The notes under the pieces were generated by a model that was not told the DNA's origin, searched no databases, and saw only the letters and a list, made by a program, of their open reading frames with translations. Shown here piece by piece: positions 6,936 through 11,111 of a DNA stretch of 11,111 nucleotides (positions are counted from its first letter, which is position 1; every line of letters starts with the position of its first letter). Source of the stretch: Ruminococcus sp. (GTDB lineage Bacteria > Bacillota > Clostridia > Oscillospirales > Ruminococcaceae); contig DMBA01000044.1 of the NCBI GenBank assembly GCA_003446315.1, positions 1-11,111 on the forward strand, given 5' to 3'. The position numbers were made by a program, and so were the translations under genes.

Positions 6936-7525
6936 TTATCCTCATCCTTTCCGATCGAATTTGCAAATTGCTGCACTTGTTCCAACAGTTGCCGCTTTGC
7001 TTCTTCATTCAGCGGTTCTTTGCGCGGTTTCTGTCGCAGCCGCTCTGTAATCGCAGACAGAATATTCGCCGGAACAAAGCTGCTGATATCGCCGCCCAGA
7101 ATTGCAATTTGTTTCACAATGCTGGAACTGAGATACATATTTTCCGCAGCAGTCGTCAGGAAGACTGTTTCCGCTTCCGGACACAGCTTCTTGTTGCCGA
7201 GTGCCATCTGAAACTCATATTCAAAGTCTGTCACCGCACGAAGACCCTTTACGATCGCATCCGCCTTCACGCGCCGGACGTAATCTGCAAGCAGCTCATC
7301 TTCTAAAATGTCGATCACAATATTATCATATCCAACAATGACTTTTTCGATCATCAGCAATCGTTCTGTCAATGTGAATGCCGGCTTTTTATCCAGATTT
7401 GCCGATACCAGCACAATCACCTTATCAAAGAGCTTGGAAGCGCGGCTGATAATATCCAGATGGCCGAATGTCACCGGATCAAAGCTGCCCGGACAAACTG
7501 CCACACGGCGTTGTTTTTCGTTCAT
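6932..7525 (-). CDS. coaD: Phosphopantetheine adenylyltransferase
   Basis: CoaD catalyses the fourth step of coenzyme A synthesis: 4'-phosphopantetheine plus ATP gives dephospho-CoA and pyrophosphate, in the cytoplasm. The nucleotidyltransferase marks are present: PGSFDPVTFGHLDII (12-26) with the T/HxGH motif at 19-22, the Lys46-Lys47 pair in DKKPAFT, KGLRAVTDFEYE (93-104) with the ATP-contacting Arg, and YLSSSIVKQIA (131-141). The protein is 197 residues against a usual length of about 160; the extra ~35 residues after LRQKP are charged and helical (NEEAKRQLLEQVQQFANSIG), with no family I recognise. The start ATG has AAAGGA (7534-7539) 8 bases upstream. It lies 57 bases after rsmD, the common Firmicute order, and overlaps the coiled-coil gene by 4 bases. 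Confidence 0.96.
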   Translation of the reverse strand: MNEKQRRVAVCPGSFDPVTFGHLDIISRASKLFDKVIVLVSANLDKKPAFTLTERLLMIEKVIVGYDNIVIDILEDELLADYVRRVKADAIVKGLRAVTDFEYEFQMALGNKKLCPEAETVFLTTAAENMYLSSSIVKQIAILGGDISSFVPANILSAITERLRQKPRKEPLNEEAKRQLLEQVQQFANSIGKDEDK

Positions 7526-7582
7526 TTGTGCTGTCCTTTCAAGTTTGAGTGGAAATCAGAGGGTCAAACCATGTTTACATTT

Positions 7583-8128
7583 TTAATCCTCTTGCTGACT
7601 CCGATAAACACTTATTATTATTTTACCATATTTTTTCTGCTTTTGCAAGTGGTATTCAAGAATTGTTTCCGGTAATTTACATTCCGGCTCGTGTTCGCAG
7701 ACGATTATGCCGTTTTTTTGCATTTTCTCCGCGAGAATCGGCAGAATTTGCGGCAGGATATCGTGCCGGTATGGGGGATCCAGAAATGCAATATCATACC
7801 GTTCGCCGGTACGCTGCAAGAAACTCACGGCATCCGAGCGCAATACGGCTGCAACTTCCGAAAAGCCGCATGCCTTGACATTCTGCTTGATGCAGGACAG
7901 TGCACGCGGGTCGCTGTCGATCAATGTTGCTTTTGCTGCACCTCTGCTCAGCGCCTCGATCGCCATTTGTCCGCTGCCTGCAAACAAATCCAGCACATTT
8001 GCGCCCGGAAAATCAAACTGCAAGGCAGAGCAAACTGCTTCCTTCACTTTATCTGTTGTCGGACGGGTATCCATTCCTTCCGGTGTGATCAAACGCCTGC
8101 CCCGTGCCGTTCCTGTTATGACTCTCAT
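7583..8128 (-). CDS. rsmD: 16S rRNA (guanine966-N2)-methyltransferase RsmD
   Basis: RsmD uses S-adenosylmethionine to methylate the N2 of G966 in the 16S rRNA of the 30S subunit. The 181-residue protein has the normal family length and landmarks: RVITGTARGRRL (2-13), TRPTTDKVKEAV (21-32), the SAM-binding VLDLFAGSGQMAIEALSRGA (45-64), and the catalytic DPPY (117-120) typical of amino-group methyltransferases. The ATG (8126-8128) has AAAGGA at 8136-8141, 7 bases upstream. Its leader overlaps the end of the reductase remnant upstream, whose stop ends only 15 bases before. coaD follows 57 bases downstream, a gap with no clear promoter or terminator, so rsmD and coaD are probably co-transcribed. 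The 3' end is noticeably AT-rich and lysine-rich. Confidence 0.95.
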   Translation of the reverse strand: MRVITGTARGRRLITPEGMDTRPTTDKVKEAVCSALQFDFPGANVLDLFAGSGQMAIEALSRGAAKATLIDSDPRALSCIKQNVKACGFSEVAAVLRSDAVSFLQRTGERYDIAFLDPPYRHDILPQILPILAEKMQKNGIIVCEHEPECKLPETILEYHLQKQKKYGKIIISVYRSQQED

Positions 8129-8143
8129 GATCGTATCCTTTCC

Positions 8144-8296
8144 TCACGGTTTCTTTGCATCCAGCCGCATGACTGTAAACAGCATTTTTGTTTTCAGCAA
8201 CGTTTGCACATTGCCGCCGATCTTCTCAGCCGGCATATGCGCAATCTGATAAGTCGAGCCTTTATGACGCTGTCCGTGAATCATAACCGTCTTCAT
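8144..8296 (-). pseudogene. Truncated NAD(P)H-dependent FMN reductase (50 codons)
   Basis: The first ~28 residues, starting MKTVMIHGQRHKGSTYQIAH, match the N terminus of flavodoxin-fold NAD(P)H-dependent FMN reductases: a beta strand, then the FMN phosphate loop (normally GQSHKGSTY-like), then helix 1 ending AEKIGG. Such enzymes usually have about 180-200 residues, but here the frame ends after residue 50 with a tail (NVQTLLKTKMLFTVMRLDAK) that does not continue the fold. rsmD starts 15 bases later, leaving no room for the missing ~130 residues. The start looks functional: AAAAGGAG at 8303-8310 lies 6 bases before the ATG, inside the end of the GH25 gene (35-base overlap). I read this as an internal-deletion remnant; a genuine small gene that reuses the phosphate loop is less likely. 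The reductase identity is remembered family knowledge. Confidence 0.7.
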
Positions 8297-9050
8297 CTGT
8301 TTCTCCTTTTCCGGCGGCAAACGTTTCAAACTCCGCCATGCTGCCGCGGAATACATTTAGATCAATCAGCACATCGCCGCCCTCATAGCCATCCAGCATG
8401 CCCCGCGGGTTATACTGCCAGAACTGCCATTCCGGTGTCAGCTTATGAGAAGGGGATGTGAAGATGCTGCGGATCCAAAGTGTATAATCCAAATCGGTAT
8501 CTTTCAGATACTGCTCCCAGCATTCCCTTGTTGTATAGATGATCGGTTTCTTGCCGTATACACCGCGGAAACGTGCCACCAAAATACGCAGGCTCTCCCG
8601 CACTGCATCCGCATCCGGCAGATTCTCCGAACGGTAAAACTCCAGATCAATCACCGGCGGCAATGCGTCTTCATCATCCGGCACGATCTTGCAGTAATTA
8701 TCTGCCTGTGTTGCAGCGGAGCTATCGAAACTGAAAAAATGATATGCCCCGACATATAATCCGGCAGCCCGTGCATTTTCCCAGTTTGCCGCAAAGCAAT
8801 CATCCACCGTGCCGGAACCTTCTGTTGCTTTCAGGAATGCAAATGTAATGCCTTGCTGCGCGATCACATCCCAATTCATTTGACCCTGATAATGGGATGC
8901 ATCCACACCGCGCACCGGATAGCGCCGCGCCGACGGCATATTGAACCAGAGCACGCCGCCTTGTATCATCATTACTACGATTGCCAAAAGCAGCAAAAGT
9001 ATCAGCAGCAAAAGCGCTTTGCCGCGCTGCCCTTTTTTTGTTTCTGCCAA
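8262..9050 (-). CDS. Membrane-anchored GH25 muramidase (lysozyme)
   Basis: GH25 enzymes cut the beta-1,4 bond between N-acetylmuramic acid and N-acetylglucosamine in peptidoglycan. The 262-residue protein has a short basic N terminus (MAETKKGQRGK), one hydrophobic segment (residues about 11-36) with no clear cleavage site, and then a single GH25 barrel outside the cell. Landmarks are RGVDASHYQG (47-56) with Asp50, FAFLKATEG (70-78), GAYHFFSF (101-108), PPVIDLEFY (131-139) with the catalytic pair Asp135/Glu137, and LIDLNVF (228-234) with Asp230; all four key acids are kept. There are no SH3 or other wall-binding repeats. The start is TTG (9048-9050) with AGAGAGGA at 9057-9064, 6 bases before; no ATG lies before the membrane segment. 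It starts 21 bases after the alpha-galactosidase stop, so it is co-transcribed. Confidence 0.93.
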   Translation of the reverse strand: MAETKKGQRGKALLLLILLLLLAIVVMMIQGGVLWFNMPSARRYPVRGVDASHYQGQMNWDVIAQQGITFAFLKATEGSGTVDDCFAANWENARAAGLYVGAYHFFSFDSSAATQADNYCKIVPDDEDALPPVIDLEFYRSENLPDADAVRESLRILVARFRGVYGKKPIIYTTRECWEQYLKDTDLDYTLWIRSIFTSPSHKLTPEWQFWQYNPRGMLDGYEGGDVLIDLNVFRGSMAEFETFAAGKGETDEDGYDSRTAS

Positions 9051-9071
9051 ATTGATTCCTCTCTCCGTTCT

Positions 9072-11111
9072 TTATTGTTTCTCTTTTTGAAATATGATCT
9101 GCACGGAGCGCATGTCTCCCCAGAGATTCGGGATCATGACACCACACTGCATCAAATAAGCACCTGTCTTTGCATATGAACTTTCGCCCATATTATAATA
9201 GTATACCCGTTCCGGCTCCAGACCTGCCAGCAAAATCCGGCGCGGCTTCATATTGGCTTCCGCCGTGATCTGCACATAAGTGAAAACGGCTTCTGTGCGG
9301 TCTTGCGAAACATAGATCCATGCATCATAATCCGCATGCATCTGTGCTGCATATCCGGATGGCTGAAACGGATCACCCAAACGATAAAGCAGCCCTTCCC
9401 GCACAAGATGACTGATCTGATGATACTGCGCGATCTGCTGTGGGATCTGTTGCTGCGCATGTTCATCCAACCGGCTGACATCCAGTTCATAACCGAATGT
9501 GCCGAACATGGCAACATGCGCCCGTGTTTCAAAAGGCGTATTGCGTCCCGTTGCATGATTCGGACAAACGCTCACATGAGAACCGATCGCAGAAGGCGGC
9601 ATAAATAAAGATGCACCATATTGGATGCGAAGCCGTTCTTTTGCATCCGTGTTATCAGATGCCCAGATCTGCGGTGCATAATACAGCATGCCGGCATCGA
9701 ATCTTCCGCCGCCGCCCGAACAGGTTTCCAGCAGGATCTCCGGATATTCTGTCACGAGCCGTTCCATCATTGCATAAACGCCGCACATATACTGATGCGG
9801 CAATTCCGGCGCATAAGCCTCTGTGAGCTGCCGGTTCATATCCCATTTGATATACGACACCGGAACAGTATCCAGAATTTGCTGCATCTGTTCCCAGATC
9901 GCTTCCCGTACTTCCTTGCGGGAGAAATCCAGCACATACTGCGCCCGCGATTGGGTGCGGCTGCGGTGCGGAATCCCGATCGCATAATCCGGATGTGCAC
10001 GAAACAGTTCACTGTCCGGCGAGATCATCTCCGGTTCAAACCATAAACCGAACTGCATCCCCGATTTTGTAATGTGATCGGTCAGCGGTTTCAAACCACC
10101 CGGCAATTTGAGCGGATGGGGGAACCAGTCGCCCAGCGAACTGTCATCGCTGTCCCGTTTTCCGAACCAGCCGTCATCCAGCACAAACAGCTCAATGCCG
10201 AGTGCCGCCGCATGGTCTGCAATGCATTTCAGCTTTTCCAAATCAAAATCAAAATAGGTCGCTTCCCAGTTATTCAGCAAAACCGGTCGCTCCCGATCCC
10301 GCCATACGGAACGAATCAGATGCGTCCGAAACAGACTATGAAACCGGCGGGACATTCCGCCCAATCCATCTGCGCTGTAAACCAATACGGCTTCCGGCGC
10401 ATCGAACGCCGCCCCCGCCTGCAACTGCCATGCAAAGCCATCGGGATGTATACCGATCTGTGCACGGGTCTGACAGAACTGCGTCAGTTCTGCTTGCAGC
10501 ATAAAGTTGCCGGAATAGATGAGCGTGAAACCAAATGCCTCGCCCTGTTCCTCTGTTGTCTCCGGTCGGGTCAGCGCAAAGAACGGACTGTATTGATGAG
10601 AGGATGCGCCGCGCAAACTATCGGCACGCTGTTTCCCGTGCCGCAGCGGAAGCCGTTCCGCCTGACGTTCCCGCGCCCACGAACCATAGAGTGTAATCAT
10701 TTCGAAGCGGTCATCATCTATATCAAGAGATGCGGAAAGCACTCTGGTCAGCCTGATCGGATCGGTTCCGTCGTTTCGCACGCGGACACTCCGGATCACA
10801 GCATCACTGTCTGCAAAGATTGTGTAGTAGAGAAAGACCGTAACACCGGTCGGGGCATCCTGCATTTTGATCTCCAGCGTTTCGCATTCTGAGCCCCATG
10901 TATGCGGCAGCCCTTCCGGTGCATGCTTGCCCGGATAGATCCGATGCGAAACATAACGCAAATCGCAGGCACGCCATCCTTCTGCTGTTTCGATCCCGAA
11001 AGCGGGTTCACGGTAATCGCCGGTCTCACCGCAGGGATATTCGAACGGGGCGCAATCCATGAAGCTCGCCCGTTCCCGATCGTTCACAGAAGGCACAAAG
11101 GGTGCGGTATC
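9072..11111 (-). CDS. GH36 alpha-galactosidase, 5' end outside the window
   Basis: Alpha-galactosidase of the retaining GH36 family, releasing galactose from raffinose-family oligosaccharides and galactomannan side chains. The open frame reaches the right edge (first visible residues DTAPFVPSVNDRERAS). About 50 N-terminal residues are missing compared with the usual ~730, so the GTG at 11094-11096 is internal, not the start. Landmarks are FEYPCGETGDYREPA, LLNNWEATYFDFD, LFVLDDGWFGKRDSDDSSLG, GLWFEPEMISPDSEL, YIKWDMNR with the nucleophile Asp (codon 9840-9842), ETCSGGGGRFD, and WASDNTDAKERLRIQYG with the acid/base Asp (by family spacing, probably codon 9654-9656), then GSHVSVCPNHATGR. A beta-sandwich tail completes it. 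No signal peptide can be judged; most relatives are cytoplasmic tetramers. It is the first visible gene of the leftward cluster. Confidence 0.97.
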   Translation of the reverse strand, partial: DTAPFVPSVNDRERASFMDCAPFEYPCGETGDYREPAFGIETAEGWRACDLRYVSHRIYPGKHAPEGLPHTWGSECETLEIKMQDAPTGVTVFLYYTIFADSDAVIRSVRVRNDGTDPIRLTRVLSASLDIDDDRFEMITLYGSWARERQAERLPLRHGKQRADSLRGASSHQYSPFFALTRPETTEEQGEAFGFTLIYSGNFMLQAELTQFCQTRAQIGIHPDGFAWQLQAGAAFDAPEAVLVYSADGLGGMSRRFHSLFRTHLIRSVWRDRERPVLLNNWEATYFDFDLEKLKCIADHAAALGIELFVLDDGWFGKRDSDDSSLGDWFPHPLKLPGGLKPLTDHITKSGMQFGLWFEPEMISPDSELFRAHPDYAIGIPHRSRTQSRAQYVLDFSRKEVREAIWEQMQQILDTVPVSYIKWDMNRQLTEAYAPELPHQYMCGVYAMMERLVTEYPEILLETCSGGGGRFDAGMLYYAPQIWASDNTDAKERLRIQYGASLFMPPSAIGSHVSVCPNHATGRNTPFETRAHVAMFGTFGYELDVSRLDEHAQQQIPQQIAQYHQISHLVREGLLYRLGDPFQPSGYAAQMHADYDAWIYVSQDRTEAVFTYVQITAEANMKPRRILLAGLEPERVYYYNMGESSYAKTGAYLMQCGVMIPNLWGDMRSVQIIFQKEKQ

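Noticed and set aside
10074..10892. A 272-codon plus-strand frame antisense to the GH36 gene, and similar long plus-strand frames at 6417-7211 and 7691-8461.
   Set aside because: All lie opposite genes with clear family motifs and show no recognisable domains of their own.
11094..11096. GTG as the start codon of the alpha-galactosidase.
   Set aside because: The frame stays open to the window edge, the preceding residues fit a GH36 N-terminal domain, and no ribosome binding site precedes the GTG. The gene is cut by the window instead.
1..11111. CRISPR arrays, tRNA or rRNA genes, insertion sequences or prophage genes.
   Set aside because: No regularly spaced repeats, cloverleaf sequences, transposase or integrase motifs, or terminal inverted repeats were seen on either strand.

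Overview
The window looks like chromosomal DNA of a low-to-mid GC Firmicute, most likely a carbohydrate-degrading Clostridia member near Ruminococcus/Oscillospiraceae. Three things point there: consistent AAAGGAG-type ribosome binding sites, sigma-A promoters with 17-base spacers and a perfect CIRCE element; the gene order rsmD-coaD-coiled-coil protein typical of Clostridia; and a cellobiose phosphorylase closely resembling the characterised clostridial enzymes. The species call is inference.

Left part, minus strand (1-3750): a cellobiose phosphorylase gene (GH94) has its own promoter and ends at a rho-independent terminator. Past that terminator a new sigma-A promoter drives an HD-domain phosphohydrolase. 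A GH13 alpha-glucan hydrolase follows it and runs off the left edge. GH94 and GH13 would feed phosphorolytic cellobiose use and cytoplasmic alpha-glucan breakdown.

Middle (3642-5944): a 338-base divergent control region separates GH94 from htpG (Hsp90) on the plus strand. On the GH94 side are a promoter and several small inverted and direct repeats. On the htpG side is a promoter overlapped by a CIRCE element with perfect 14-base arms, which predicts HrcA repression of htpG. htpG ends at a strong hairpin terminator that also works for the convergent genes to its right.

Right part, minus strand (5953-11111): a tightly packed set of genes reads leftward: GH36 alpha-galactosidase (its 5' end lies beyond the window), a membrane-anchored GH25 muramidase, a 50-codon remnant of an NAD(P)H-dependent FMN reductase, rsmD, coaD, a coiled-coil protein of the clostridial 'coaD-neighbour' family, and a VanZ-like membrane protein. 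Gaps are short or negative (35, 4 and 13 base overlaps) and two genes start with TTG, suggesting one or two operons with translational coupling. The set mixes sugar scavenging, wall remodelling, rRNA methylation and CoA synthesis.

I did not find a convincing new defence, mobile or biosynthetic system. The points most worth a second look are the CIRCE control of htpG, the operator-like repeats at the cellobiose phosphorylase promoter, the truncated reductase with an intact start, and the coiled-coil/VanZ pair attached to coaD.
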